From positions 4,751,860 to 4,815,859 of the forward strand of contig JAQFVV010006200.1 of NCBI GenBank assembly GCA_028023455.1: 64,000 nt of DNA, written 5' to 3'. The position numbers were made by a program, and so were the translations under genes. This document shows, piece after piece, positions 50,331 to 62,979 of the stretch; the first letter of the stretch is position 1; every line of letters begins with the position of its first letter. The notes beneath the pieces are model-generated. The model was not told the origin of the DNA. It worked only from the letters and a program-made list of their open reading frames with translations, and did not search any database. Origin of the DNA: Epiperipatus broadwayi. Its lineage: Eukaryota > Onychophora > Udeonychophora > Euonychophora > Peripatidae.

Positions 50331-50650
50331 AGAATGGACCATCTTATCCTTTTACCTATATTCACTTATATGGGTCAATCTGAAGCACCTTGAAATGAGA
50401 GCATAGAGATCTTAAATTGATCCCACTTACTTCATTTAAAGCTCTGTTTTAACTATTGACATTATCAAATTTAATATATATTGCTTTTCAATATTAGATA
50501 AAATAACAAAATATATAAATATAGACTTTTCCTAGTGGTTTATTATATTATATACAATTAACAACTCAAGGTGCTTCAGATTGGCCTATATAAGTGAATA
50601 TAGGTAAAAGAATAAAATGGTCATTCTATCTTTTCAAAGACTCTGTCTTA
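50310..50650. repeat. Inverted repeat with ~84-bp arms at the PLE boundary
   Basis: GGTGCTTCAGATTG, then TATAAGTGAATATAGGTAAA and CTTTTCAAAGACTCT occur on the plus strand at 50566-50650 and inverted at 50310-50396. The minus-strand PLE frame runs into the left arm. Confidence 0.8.
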
Positions 50651-51085
50651 TCTTTGAATTGAGATTATTTCATGTGCTTAATGTACCAGCATTGAAGCTT
50701 AATAAACCAAAAGAATATTTACAATTTGTTATCAAGTCAACCTTTATAGATAAAAGATGAATTCCACTTTTTATTTTGGCCTAAGAAAACACTGAAGCAG
50801 ATTGATAATTTTATCTGCATAGAAGATTTAATTAAATAAACTTTTCTCAAGAAGCAATGATTAACTGCTTCTAGGCAGATAAAAATCTCAGTCTATTTCA
50901 GTTAAGTAATTTACTTTTATCTATATAACGATCTTAGACCAGAGTGAAAGAATGGAATCCATCTTTTATTTATCAAAATTGTCTTACTAATACAGATTGT
51001 GAAAATTATAATGGTTTAATGAGCTTTGACTATTATACTGTAAATTATATTTGGAAACCAATTAACTATTGGAAAAAGTATGGTT
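50651..51085. other. Stretch with an open frame of unknown nature
   Basis: A plus-strand frame at 50944-51129 (61 codons, Tyr/Asn-rich, e.g. KEWNPSFIYQNCLTNTDCE) has no motif I recognise. Its 3' end runs into the 44-bp tandem duplication, so it is unlikely to be a gene as it stands. Confidence 0.35.
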
Positions 51086-51173
51086 CATTATATATATTGT
51101 TTATATATAACAAGTGCTACAGAAATTAACATTATATATATTGTTTATATATAACAAGTGCTACAGAAATTAA
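51086..51173 (+). repeat. 44-bp perfect tandem duplication
   Basis: CATTATATATATTGTTTATA through GCTACAGAAATTAA is repeated without a difference at 51086-51129 and 51130-51173. Perfect identity means a very recent event. Confidence 0.95.
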
Positions 51174-51179
51174 TATTTA

Positions 51180-51565
51180 TACATCTGATATTTGAATATT
51201 TAGTAATAATAAAATTAAATGAGCAGAAATTACATCTACTTTGTGAAATTAAATTATTAGTCAAAACAAAGCTTTGTAACACAATAATATAGTTGAAAGC
51301 TTACTCTAATATATTTTTGCTATTATTGCAAGTACTGAAAACCAAATATAAAATGATTCATTTTACATTTGCAAAACAAATCTTCCAATAAAAAACAATG
51401 CATTGATACATGCATGCACACTCTCTCTCACACACACATACATATGATATTATTGTGGTATGCATAATTCATTAATAAAATAGTCTTTCAGTTTAAAAGG
51501 CCAGATCAAAGGTAACAAAAATTCTATAAATAATAATTTTCTTTCATTATAAATTCAAAGATAAT
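51180..51565. other. AT-rich stretch without a recognised feature
   Basis: Short CT/CA runs at 51419-51439; nothing else. Confidence 0.6.
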
Positions 51566-51568
51566 AAA

Positions 51569-51666
51569 GCGTTGGTGATCGAGTGGTCAGCACAGCTGCC
51601 TTACAAGCAATTCTCCCGGGTTTGCGGTTTCACTTCCCGGATGCTTTGACACATGGGGAAAAAAAA
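51569..51666 (+). mobile_element. tRNA-derived SINE with A-tail
   Basis: GCGTTGGTGATCGAGTGGTC (A box), the anticodon-like CTGCCTTACAAGCA, a weakened B box (GCGGTTTCACTTCCC), ATGCTTTGACACATG and a tail of eight A. Same family as 33709-33810 in opposite orientation. No clear target-site duplication. Confidence 0.85.
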
Positions 51667-51669
51667 CTT

Positions 51670-53295
51670 GTTAAAAAAAGCTTTTAGGAATCAGTAAATT
51701 TATTTCCTAGGAATAAATTATTACTTTTTTTCTTTGTAAAATTATGATGTAGACAGTAATTTTTGTTCATAGTTGTCTTTACTTTCCCTCTCATAGACTT
51801 TGGTAGCAAAAATCTCATCAATTTTTTTTTCCTTTGTAATATAATACTTTTGTTTTTGTTTGAAGATATATCCAATATTGAAATTTTAATTCTTTAAATT
51901 TTAGAAAACACAAATATGTGCTTTTATATTAAATTTTTAAAGTACACTGACAATATTATTTTTCCATTCATTTTCAATAAATAGAATGATTTTTCTTAGA
52001 TATATTTCAAAATTTTCTTAAACATATAATGCAAATAATTGACACTTTTTTTAAAATCTTTTAGCATGAAAAAATAATTTGTCTTTTTAACACCTCCTCC
52101 CCCCAAAACCTATTTGTTTAGATAATAAAAGAAATAAATGTATGTTCCATTCAGTTTTTATTGAATAAATTATATTAATTAGATATAATGCTTAAAAAAA
52201 TTAAATTAAATTAGATAGTAACATTATTATTAATCTTTTTATTAATAATGTCTTATTGGTATTGTTAAATATTAATATCATTAATTCTTCCTTACTATAT
52301 CATTGAATTAAACCCACAATCTCACAAACTTTTCTTAATAAGCAATCTTTTCCAAAGACATCAGACAAATATAATTTGCCCTTACAATGCAGTTAAAACC
52401 AATGCTTGAGCATTATTATATCTTCAAATGTCTTCAGGTATTTATTCATAAATATCTAAACAAATACGAGACTCAAACCAAAGTCTTAAAATAGTTTGAA
52501 TATTAATTTCTTGTAAAGACTTTTATTAATATTATAAATATTTAAATGCTCAACAAAGACAACAACACCAGAAAAACAATTATATTGTACATATTTTATT
52601 CCTATTCCTATTTTAGATTTTATATACAATGTATTAAAAATGTTATAACATATGAATTTATATTTCCTACATTTAAGATTTCTTTATTTTCTCTAATTGT
52701 TATGATCAAAACTGCATTCAGATTAATTTATTTAACATTATATATGGTATGTGGTTAATGCATCTTTTTTTTAAATCTGGATTTTATGTAAATTTCTTTT
52801 TACCATATTTTATTCAGCCTATGTTTAATGTAGTAATTTTATCCTGTTTTGCAACCATAATTTTATAAACGATGTATAAAATGATTTAAATTTGAATAAA
52901 GCAATTAAAATATAATCAGATTGGCATCAATTATATTGCCAGATTTTATTCATATATTGAATCACTGATTAACTTTGTGTAACTATTGGCAATGACTCTG
53001 CTTGGTGAACACTTTAAATAGTCCATTTATCTCCCACACCAGTCTTTTACAAGATTTAATTGTGGATTGCAAATGAAGAATAATAAAAGTGATAGTTGGA
53101 CAAGGTTTTAAAAATTCAAATTATCATAATTTTTTTAAAGGATATGCAATTCTATATTTTGGTAACTGGATAATATTAGTCTTGTGATGATGTCATCCAT
53201 AAAAAAATAATAATTTCAATAGTTTATTAATGATTATCTGAAAATTTCTGGTGATTGTATTTTATTTGTTGTTATATGTTGAGCTATTTTCATTA
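51670..53295. other. AT-rich stretch without a recognised feature
   Basis: No repeat partner, gene or RNA seen. The open frame at 52546-52758 is Ile/Phe/Tyr-rich with no motif. Confidence 0.5.
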
Positions 53296-53303
53296 TATAA
53301 TTC

Positions 53304-53345
53304 AGGGGTTTCCAATCTGAGGTACCTATGGGAAGCTTATACAAT
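53304..53345 (+). mobile_element. Possible single hAT-type terminus
   Basis: CAGGGGTTTCCAATCTGAGG resembles the start of hAT-type elements such as the one at 57806. I find no matching inverted end within the next kilobase, so this is only a possible orphan end. Confidence 0.25.
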
Positions 53346-53519
53346 TAGTATGGTGAATAGAAAGTAAATAAATATATTATGCTATTAATATATTCCAAAA
53401 ATACTTATTTTATCGACATTCCTGGGCTATTTCAGGTTAGTACTGTCTATCAGTCACACTAAAAACATTTCAGGTCTCTGTTCAGACACTGATACAGTGA
53501 AATTGCATAGATTTTTTTT

Positions 53520-53700
53520 TACTGCAGGGTTCAAAAAGTCAAAATGCCCCATTAGGATTCAAGATGTAAGCTAGGGAAATTGCCAGACCAGCACCCCCTT
53601 AAGGCTTGCCTCTGTGGCATCTGTACCTCATCTGCATGCATGTGATGTGCTGCATGGTATATTCTCCAACTGCCTACTTCTTATAATAATGAATAGGGTG
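53520..53700. other. G+C-richer patch of unknown origin
   Basis: About 180 bases with clearly higher G+C and CATCTGCATGCATG. Both strands have frames of 40-50 codons but no family resemblance. It could be a repeat consensus fragment. Confidence 0.3.
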
Positions 53701-56700
53701 TAATGAATAATTTAATTAAAGTCAAAGGGGTATGGGGACCAAAAAGGATGGAAACTTATGATAAGTTGAAATGTTAAATGTCTTTAGAAAAAAAAATAAA
53801 ACTATATACTTTTCTAAGTGCATTTAACTGTTAGTAATAATATTAAGCTTATTCATTAATCAGGTCAGCAACATTGGTAAAAGATAGGAAAAAAACACCA
53901 GTCAAAATATTGCACTCTATTCTAATCTGTGTTATTACTTTCAGTTAAATATGTTTGAAAAGTCACAAATAAGGTTTGAATTGATGTAAAACCATTAAAC
54001 AATTTAATTAATAACAGATATAGTCCAAAATATTATTACTAGTTTATTAGGTTTTTGAAAAATGTGTAGATTGCATATATAAATAATTAATTGTCTTCAA
54101 TAAATATATTCTAAACTAGTAAAATAATTTTTTAATACATGTGCAGTTTTGAGATTCATAATGATAATAATATTGATATATATATATATACACAATCAAT
54201 ATTTTTCTAAACTTATTAAAAATTATGAGACATCTTTTTTCTTTTTGTTTATTGATTAATTTATATTTTTATTGAATAGGAATGAAAGCACTTAAGTGCC
54301 CTCTACCAATTCTTTATTTATCTGAGATATAAAATATTATATAATAGTCAAATTCTAAATTGTGAACTATTATAACTTAAGGCTTCCAGAACATGTTTCA
54401 GGGAAACAACTTTCATCAGCTGTGCAAATGCTAATATTATTAACTGCAAATCAGAATAGACTTGAATTTATTTTGATTTATAATTGGGGATGTTAGGACT
54501 TGGCACATATGATGAAAAGGGTTCCTATGAACATGATCTTATAAATCTCATATTGTAATAATTCATAATTGTACTATTATTTAAATTGTGTCTTAATTAA
54601 ATAATAAGCTACTAGATGACATTTAAATGCTCTCATTCATAATATTGCAAGATATACTGTGTATTAATTATGTAATTGGTTATTTTATAGAGGTTTGATA
54701 AAGCCCATGTTCTGGTGATTAATGATGTGAAAATAAAATAACATTATTAACAGATTCGCTTAGTCTGATTTTGTCCAATATTTTCTAAGCCAGTTTCTAT
54801 TGAGATAATGATTAGTACATCATTAAAAACTATTAGTTTATTCACATTGGAATAACATAATATAGATAAAATATGATTTTGACTTAAACATCTATGTGCT
54901 GTGCTATCCAGCAAATTAAATATTTCTTGTACAAATAACTTTAGCATAACAAATAAAAAAATTTACGATAATGTTAAAACTCAATAACTATTAATGAAAT
55001 ATTTTAAAAGCTAAACCAAAGTATCTTAGAAGTTTTCTATTTTTAAATAAACTTTTTTTAAAACACAAATCGTTTATTTATGTTTAAAAATGTTTTTGCT
55101 CCTACTCTGCCTTCACGCAGATGATCCAAATCTGATCTCTAATATATATAAAAAAAGTATCTTAGGAAAATAACAAGAGAATAATTTAAAGAAAGAATCA
55201 AATGGTTTGTTGCCTTGCAGCTTTATATAAAAGTTCAAACAAAGTGTACGAAAGCAATTGTTCTAAACCAAGTACGGTCAATAATTAAATAAATATAACA
55301 ATTGTTTTTATATTTATTAATACAAAAAATAATAATTAATAAACAATGTCAGACTAAAAATATCAAAGTCAAAACTACATACTCAGCTTATTAGCAACAA
55401 TTAATATTTACTCTCTACAAAAAACTATTGGGAACCGGCATATGATTGCATTTATATTAGAGTATTCCTACCTTTTTTTTTTACTAGAACATTTGAATAG
55501 TATGGTCAACAACATGCTCCGTTAACATTGTTTTAGTACCCAAAGTACCTCAACTACTGAAACGATTTTGGCACAATGGATCTGAACACGCATCAAATAT
55601 ATTTTGCTATTTTTAAAATTACATATTTTGACTTTTTTTTCTAAACCTTGTCAATAGTTTAAAAATAGTCAAATTAGTTTTGCTTAACAGACCTATACTA
55701 AAATATTATTAATGACTAACTTATGGCTTTTAGAAACTAAGGGTCTACATTAATTACAGACCTGGAGAAATTTTACTCATTTTATTTCTTCTTCTAATAG
55801 ATCTGCCCCCTAGAAACCAAACTTGACACTTTTTAAAAAGCTTCAGTAATGTGAAGTTTTTATAAATTTTATTACAAAAATACACAGATCAAGAAATAAA
55901 TTGGATTTTTTATTGACGATTTTATCTGGCTGACAAAATTTAGTTCCACTACTCCTTGACATAATCTAAAAATATTATTTTCTCTTTACAAACTATTTAT
56001 AAATTTTAATCTTTTTTTTTTTTTTTGCATTTTTTGAATAATAAGAATATATATTTAGAACGCAATCTTGATCAAATATGAGACAATTACTAAGTCATAA
56101 AAGGCAATAGTAGTTTATTTTCTAGATTAATAATATTAATACTGATTAAGTGGTTTCACCCACAGTCATACCAATTTGCTAAGGTGTTCACCATATTGAA
56201 GTTTGCGCAGGACAGTCGCTGATATAAATGAAAAAACATAAAAAGTATAATTATTTTTAAAATCTTAAATAAATTAGAAATTACAGATGGAAAGTCAGAG
56301 CATACAAATTTATTAATATTATAAGAGCATTATAGCTTTTAAAAAAGGGTTTTTTAATAATGTCCCAAATTAATATTTCTTTTAGATGTTTTTCACTCTT
56401 TTATTACATTGACAAAAAAAGTTTATTTTTACGAAAAGAGCTTATATCTATTAATAATACTAGGCCGAATTGAAAATATTTTTTGAAAATATCAGTCTAC
56501 TTTAATATTAGACTTTTTTTTTAATATTAAACTTAATGAATTTTTGGATGTGTGGACAAAAACCAAAAATATAACTTTTGAGGAAGTTGGAACTCTTTAA
56601 TATTCTGTATGCTACCATCTTAAATCATAGATAAATGGTATAAAATATTTTTAATATATATAAATTAAAGTCTCATTACCAAAGTTTAATTAAACCAGCA

Positions 56701-57050
56701 AAACAATTCATAGGCAACATACTTTAACCAATCCAATCTTATAGGACAATTGTTTCACAATTTACTACACACCTCTTTCCATTTGTAAGCAAGCTTACTA
56801 AAATATTTTTATATAAATATCAGACTTAAAGCATGGAATAATCATAGTGAAATAATCACAATGCATTTTTAAAAATATTATTAATTATTTAATTAACTTA
56901 AAATAAATGTGAAATAAACTAACTACATTCAAACATTAATTTACATTAATTAATCACCTGCTATTTCATAAAACTAACGTTTTAGCCTAATGTCAATGTT
57001 TTATTCAAACCTCATAATGCCATAGTTATTGTGCATGTAATGAGAGCAAT
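53701..57050. other. Mostly AT-rich stretch without recognised genes
   Basis: Contains a (TA)n run at 54175-54190. Around 55545-55600 (CTCAACTACTGAAACGATTT) and 56160-56220 (CTAAGGTGTTCACCATATTG) the sequence is less AT-rich and looks like transposon noncoding sequence, but I cannot place either. Confidence 0.4.
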
Positions 57051-57059
57051 ATGGATATC

Positions 57060-57371
57060 TAGGTGTGCTCTGATCTTTGATAACAAGAAGATATATTGGG
57101 AAAAAAAATGGAAAAAGAATGGGATGACATGTTTTATAAAGGTTTGAAATTTTGGCCAAGAAAAACGTTTTTATTGGTATGGGGTGGTTATGTTCCTACA
57201 AGGTGTGAAATGTGGAGCTGAATGCTCTTACAGAACACTGTTTAAATGAAAGGTGGAGATAATGTAATTTACTGGATACATTTGAACTTAATTTATTTTT
57301 TAAAGTAATGATTGTTACGATGTATGTACTGAATCAAATGTAAATATTGTTTTTTTTGAAATAAAAAAAAA
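57060..57371 (+). other. Possible 3' end of a retroposed sequence
   Basis: A 35-codon frame starting at 57109 (MEKEWDDMFYKGLKFWPRK) is followed by noncoding sequence and, at 57358-57373, GAAATAAAAAAAAAAATC: an AATAAA signal running directly into an A-tract. This could be a LINE 3' end or a processed pseudogene. I considered a mariner transposase C-terminus for the peptide, but the match is too weak. Confidence 0.3.
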
Positions 57372-57439
57372 AATCTAAAGTTCAGTATATACATTATACT
57401 TGTAGTCAAATAAAAATACTGTAATTTCTTAAAAAAAAA

Positions 57440-57797
57440 AAAAAAAGAATATGCCATTGGCAAATTGATAGACTGGTTTGTTAAAATTTTGTTAATGAGT
57501 AATTAATTTAAAATCAAATTTTTAATATATATAAGTGTGTGCGTATATATATACTTATTAATATCACATACTTTTTACAGTTATTTTTGCAGAAAATATT
57601 TTATGCATATTAAAAAATACAACTGAATAAAAGATGAATGAAAATTATTTTAATTTAATTCACTAATAATTATTACTAATATTTGTGACTAAATAAAGTA
57701 TCATCATTCTTTCTAATTTTTTTTTTTTTTTGCCTTACTATGTTTAGTAATTTAAATTAATATAGACTTCAGTCATTATGAGATTGTCATGCCATTG
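57440..57797. other. AT-rich stretch without a recognised feature
   Basis: Two poly(A)/poly(T) runs and short AT/GT alternation only. Confidence 0.6.
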
Positions 57798-57805
57798 ATT
57801 TAACT

Positions 57806-58172
57806 CAGGGGTCCCCAACCTTTTTGCACTTAAGAGCACATTCTATAATACCGGCCAGATGGCAGGCACCATTTATTTTTTCAATGTAAATTTATAGTTG
57901 GATATTGTTAATAATACACATAATGTACAAAAAATATTTATTTCAGAAATAAAATTTTAACATATAATTAACGTTTATATTTTTAACCTGTAAAAGTATA
58001 GTATGCCCTACAATTTGATTACAATATAATACAATAATTTATAAGAAAATTTAAAAACTAAATTTATTTGTATCAGATAAATAATTTTTTATTGTGTTCG
58101 GATAGCGACGGGCACATGTAAAATGGTCTGCAGGTGCCATGGTGCCCATGGGCATAGGATTGGGGACCCCTG
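57806..58172. mobile_element. Non-autonomous hAT transposon, 367 bp, with 8-bp duplication
   Basis: The left end CAGGGGTCCCCAACC and right end GGATTGGGGACCCCTG are inverted complements with one difference. ATTTAACT stands directly outside both ends (57798-57805 and 58173-58180), an exact 8-bp target-site duplication as the hAT superfamily makes. Subterminal GGCAGGCACC and GGTGCCATGGTGCCCATGGG are partly complementary and CpG-bearing; the centre is AT-rich. No transposase frame, so mobility would need an enzyme from elsewhere. The open frames on the minus strand across its right end are artefacts. hAT families with CAGGGGTCCCCAA ends are known from several animal groups. Confidence 0.95.
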
Positions 58173-58180
58173 ATTTAACT

Positions 58181-58310
58181 CTATCAGGGCTGCTGTATGG
58201 GTAAGAAGTGTCTTTGTGCAAGCTAAATTCCAGTGCATCTCGAACTGACCCAAGAGCAGTGTAACAACACAAGACTTCACATTTATCAAGACACTGACCT
58301 CCATGAACTA
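58181..58310 (-). other. Coding-like patch beside the hAT element, unrecognised
   Basis: On the minus strand a frame is open from the G+C-richer patch into the hAT end: GGQCLDKCEVLCCYTALGSV, then RDALEFSLHKDTSYPYSSPD. The ALEF...SYPYSS order vaguely recalls a papain-type cysteine protease, but Gly/Cys spacing and the catalytic region do not fit. It may be exon debris or chance. Confidence 0.2.
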
Positions 58311-58820
58311 TGCCTTTTCAAAAATCAAAAAATATAACATTTTATCACATGTTAAGTGAAACTACATTTCATTTATTTTTGTTACCAAAACTCTGTAATT
58401 TGCAGCAATTGTAAAAACACTGACTATGGGTTATTCAGATTTTTCAGTTATGTACAAAGTGTACATCTACATGTTTCACTTTGTTCTGCTGATGTTAATG
58501 TGAAATCAGCATAGATCAATAATGATTCTATTTTTATGTATTAAATCAGAATCTGCAAAACATATTAAATTAGGATAATGTTATTAATGGATTTGCAATG
58601 AAACATTAAAGAAAAGAAAATATATTTATTTACATTATATTATTTTATTTTGTTTTTTTAAACATTGATTCAAATTTCTATTTATAATTTATAATAAACA
58701 AGCAATTATTTATACATTATAAGTACCAATTTGTACAATTTTAATATATATATAATCCATATAAAAAGAATATAAAAATACTTCTTTATGTTGTTATTTT
58801 AAAATATAAAAAGTTTACTA
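58311..58820. other. AT-rich stretch without a recognised feature
   Basis: No gene or repeat boundary found. Confidence 0.6.
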
Positions 58821-58823
58821 TAA

Positions 58824-58972
58824 GATATATAAAATATCTATATATACAACAAAAAACATGAAAATAACAAATTTTCAATAAAAAAGCTTTTTTCGATACA
58901 TATAATTTGTATCCTTTTCAATATGTCTTTTCAATATGTTTTTTGTTGAATATATAGATATTTTATATATAT
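58824..58972. repeat. AT-rich inverted repeat, ~36-bp arms
   Basis: AAATATCTATATATACAACA with AAAAACAT at 58831-58859 is inverted at 58936-58965 (ATGTTTTTTGTTGAATATAT). Low complexity reduces confidence. Confidence 0.55.
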
Positions 58973-58979
58973 ATACAAG

Positions 58980-59440
58980 TAAGATAATATATTTTAAAAA
59001 AATATTCAGGTATTTTTTATCATATGAAAAAGACCTTCCCCCTTGCCTATGAAATAAAATTAGTTAATTAAAACAAAATGAATTCTATATAATTTTGTTT
59101 AACAAAAGACATTAGAATATTAAAAAATTATAACTATTTACAGTTTTATTTTTTCATTTACATATTAATTCTCCTGAGATTGGAAGTCACAGTGTGATAA
59201 ATAATGATTAGATTTAACTATGTTGATTCTAACCAACATAATTAATTAGTTTAACAACTTTTGTTTTTTAATTGGTTTCATTCAGAATCTCTCATCCATA
59301 GCTTGTTATGTTTTCTATTAACAAAGCTAGCTTCTCAAATATTCATTCAATAATAGAATATTCACACTACTTCATGATTAAATTTTTTATATGCTTGTTA
59401 TTTCAGTATCAACCACTATACATCACATGATCACCATTTT
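58980..59440. other. AT-rich stretch without a recognised feature
   Basis: Nothing recognised. Confidence 0.6.
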
Positions 59441-59486
59441 TTTTTGCTTACACTGAGTTGCACTACTATATAAGCATTTTGCCTCT
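59410..59486. mobile_element. Element F hairpin terminus, third copy (fragment)
   Basis: ATGATCACCATTTTTT, then GCTTACACTGAGTTGCACTA and GCATTTTGCCTCTGTG match the end region of element F (44505-44545 and 44608-44649). Only one end is present. Confidence 0.65.
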
Positions 59487-59489
59487 GTG

Positions 59490-60440
59490 TTATTTCAGTA
59501 TAATAACTTAGTCACATAATCCAACATCTAGGGGTTTTAAGGACTTACATTTCATTTATGAATGAAATTTTTATACTTACATTGTTTATTTGATAAATTT
59601 TTAGAAGCCTTTACCATACCTTGTACTTTCTTTTGTTTAATAATAAATTATAATAACTAAAAAACAAAATCATTTAGTTTCTTCCACTAGAATAGATAAA
59701 GAATTTTGAAAGCACTTTTCCAATAGAGTGATTACAAGGTAACAATCAACAGAGTGGCATTAAACAATAATATCATTTTAATAAAATTTGTGCAGCAATA
59801 TTTTTTTAAAAAATTTGTTTTACTAATTTTGTTGTCTTTAAATTTGAACCATCAAACATTTTATCAATTATGAATTTTAGCTAAATAAAAAATTCTATGC
59901 CAGTCCAAATCCAATGAATAGCACATTAGTAAAATGTAAAAAATTATATCAATATTAAAAAAAATCTAATATTAGTATTGAAAGAAAAATAATAATTTCA
60001 GTATTAAAAAACAATTCAAGATTGCACTGGAATCAATCTCCAGATCTCACATTTCAGCATCTAATACTCTAATGCTTTAGATATGCTGAACACACAGTAG
60101 AATAGCTTATAAAATATGACTGCTAAACAAAATCATTACAGTAAAATAGCACTAGAATGTTCCGTTCAACACAATGGTAGATTATATATTTGTATATTTT
60201 GAACAATTGTCAGAAGTCTGAATAAAAAAGTAATCATCTTATATTTAAATAAAAAATATTTGCAATCAGAAGGTATATCTAATAATGGAGTGATTCATAA
60301 ATCTAAACATTTTAATTTACATATAAATTTTATTAATTATCACAGTGATTTGCCCACCCCCATTGATGAAGTGCCTTTGTGCTTTGCACAATCTGCACAC
60401 CAACATGTAATAATTGTGTTAATGAAATGTCTTCGTGCAT
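59490..60440. other. AT-rich stretch without a recognised feature
   Basis: A frame from 60260 runs on into the SINE at 60457 and is not a gene. No other signal. Confidence 0.55.
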
Positions 60441-60456
60441 CAACATTCTGTCCATT

Positions 60457-60564
60457 GTCTTGCATTGGTGGTCAAGAAGTCAGCGCGATTGCCTTGCACT
60501 AGCAGGCAGTTGCCCGGGTTGCGGGTTCGCGTCCCGGCCGATGCTATGACACTTAAAAAAAACA
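60457..60564 (+). mobile_element. tRNA-derived SINE with 15-bp target-site duplication
   Basis: GCATTGGTGGTCAAGAAGTC (decayed A box), GCGGGTTCGCGTCCC (intact B box), GGCCGATGCTATGACAC and an A-rich tail. AACATTCTGTCCATT (60442-60456) and AACATTCTGTCTATT (60565-60579) flank it with one mismatch. Same family as 22899-23006, 33709-33810 and 51569-51666. Confidence 0.9.
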
Positions 60565-60579
60565 AACATTCTGTCTATT

Positions 60580-62440
60580 ATTACATGTAGAGCAATTCTG
60601 ATTATTTTTTTTTTTTCTGTTTTGTGTTTTAACTTACTCTTTTATTTCTTTCTCTCATCTTTAAGTTAGAGTAGTCATAATTGTTTATAATGACTATCAA
60701 TTATGGATAATATCAATTGATTAATTTAAAGTAAAACAAATTTATTCATGAAAATAATAAATTCTTAATTTCACACAATCAGCATTTCTAAATAATTAAT
60801 TATACAATTCTTTGTAAAAAAATAAATCTATATTCAAAATTACAGAATAAAGAACACATTAATAATTAAAAATATATTGATTAAATTTCATTACCAATTG
60901 CAAATTTTGCACTTTTTGTTGAGATATAGTTTTCACTTTTCTTCTGCATACTAACTTAGATTTATAACCAATAATATGCTATATGACACTACTACACTGC
61001 GATATTCCTTATTTTTCATTAATAATGATTTTTTTACTTTCTTCCTAATCTTCCCATATTCTTTTTAGTGGTGAGAAAAAAATCTGAGCTTATTGTTCAT
61101 TCTAATCTATTTTTGGAGATATTTCTCTGATTTGCAACAGTACTATATTATCATCTTCCTAAAATTTCTTGAAATAGTATTTTTGCTATCAATAGATATA
61201 AATATTAACTTTAATTCATTGTTTTTCACATTGCCTCAGACTTTAATAGGAAAAATATTCAATTTATGCACCATTTAATTTTCCTTACTTTTTATTAATA
61301 AGGATTTTTTTCTCTTTTTGTTCCAAATCACTATTTTTTGTTGGAGGGAGTCTTTCCATATTTTTTTGCTGCTGATGAGGAATTATTATTATATTTAGCA
61401 ATAACCATTGGGTACTTTTCATTTGGTCCTTTTTTCTTCTTTTAAGAGCCATTAATGTCATTGGCTGTAAGAATTTCTACAAATTCTGTCCATTAAATAA
61501 AATCTTCTATTTTAAATAATTGGATACACATCTCAATAGATTGTGTATAACTATTTTTATTATGAAAAATTCTTATTTAAAAAATGCTGCAAATCTTTTT
61601 AAATGTAAAATATGTTTATAGAACAATTGAATTTACATTTCTCCTGATCCATAATAGTATCTTTCTTAGGATATTCGATATTGAATTATTGATTTCAATT
61701 TCAAAAGATTGTTAACAAAAGATGTTTATAGTTTTCGTAAATAACTAACTTATGAAACAAAAAAACATCTATACGTATTTAACAGTATGATTAGTTAATA
61801 TATGACTACAACTAATTTTATTTTTTTATCGTTTGTCATGCCTGAAAATATTATTACAAGAATGGAATGTATGCAATTGAATCTTTAGGCAACTTCCTTG
61901 CAAATATTATGTAAGTTTCTGCCAGATTGAAATTAGATATGCTTTGAATAATACAGTTATATTATTTTCTAGGAAATTTTTTGATTTTTTTTATCAGTAT
62001 ATATTTCATATCAACTTTGCCATGTGGGTAATATGACTTTCTAACATTGGGGAATGGTTGCAAATAAAATGGGATGACGAATGCATTGATAAAAAATGAA
62101 AAACCCTAGAAAACATATTGTGTTCAATAACAGTTTCTATAATTAGGATCTACCATGGTTGTGTATATCTATTTAAAAAAATCATCCATATACACATTTA
62201 TTTTGCCTTCTAGAAAACTCAATTGATATTTCAGTTAAGAACTATCAGGTGACTGAGAAGAAAGTTTATAGTGTTTCTTGATTTTAAATTCAGAGGTAAA
62301 AAGCCAGTAAATTCACCATGCTGATGAGTGTGGTGATAAACAGCCCATTCATGTTCATATATTAAATGAATAATTATATAGTAATAATATCTGCAATGAC
62401 AAGAACATATAGTAAAATTATTAATACAGATGGAAATATA
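60580..62440. other. AT-rich stretch without a recognised feature
   Basis: Open frames at 61093-61278 and 62458-62231 (minus) have no motifs. Nothing else seen. Confidence 0.55.
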
Positions 62441-62444
62441 ATGG

Positions 62445-62975
62445 ATAAAATTAACCATAGAATTAAATTAGGATGCAGTGCTTTTGGTAGAAATAACTTA
62501 ATATTAAAATAAAATATGCCTATGTGTTTGAAAAGGTTTTTAATAAATATTTTTACCAGTTCTCACTTATGGATCTAAGATCTGGACACTTAATAAAAGT
62601 GCAATAATGAGATTGAGACCATTTAATAAATTATGAAAAGATGTATGTTAGGAATAAGAAGAAGGAAATGAAAACAAAATACATGAGTGAGAGAACAAAC
62701 AGGTATTATTGATATTATTGTAAAAATTAAGAGACTAAAGTGGAGTTGGACTGGATATATTGTTATAAGATATAATATATAGACATTTGAAATCTTAAAC
62801 TGGATCCCAAGAGATAGTAAAAAAACCTAGAAAGAGATCATATGTGAGATAGATGGATAAAATAATGAAATTTACAGATGTGATATGGAAAAGAGAAGCT
62901 AGAAATAAAGAAACTGGATTAAACTTGGAGAGACATTTACCTTGCAGTGGATTGATAATGATTGAAGATGATGAT
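62445..62975 (+). pseudogene. RTE-like LINE 3' fragment
   Basis: RIKLGCSAFGRNNLILK (62460-62510) is followed in shifting frames by VLTYGSKIWTLNK (62560-62600, the V-L-x-YG-x-x-(T/I)-W-T block of RTE proteins), a MLGI/RDRKRNEW-like region that is decayed, RLKWSWTG (62730-62755), and ETFTLQW (62935-62955) before a GATGATGAT tail. Order and content equal the 3' part of the copy at 42919-43455, here without the element F insertion. The reverse transcriptase core is missing (5'-truncated). Inactive. Confidence 0.8.
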
Positions 62976-62979
62976 AGTT

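Noticed and set aside
57109-57216. Mariner transposase C-terminus
   Set aside because: Only FYKG and spaced Trp residues recall it; no DD(E/D) region, terminal repeats or TA duplication found nearby.
57806-58172. SPIN-type hAT element
   Set aside because: To my knowledge SPIN ends differ (CAGYGGTTCTCAACC type); the end here is CAGGGGTCCCCAACC, so I name only the superfamily.
58181-58310. Papain-type cysteine protease exon
   Set aside because: Only ALEF...SYPYSS fits; the Gly/Cys pattern and catalytic residues are absent.
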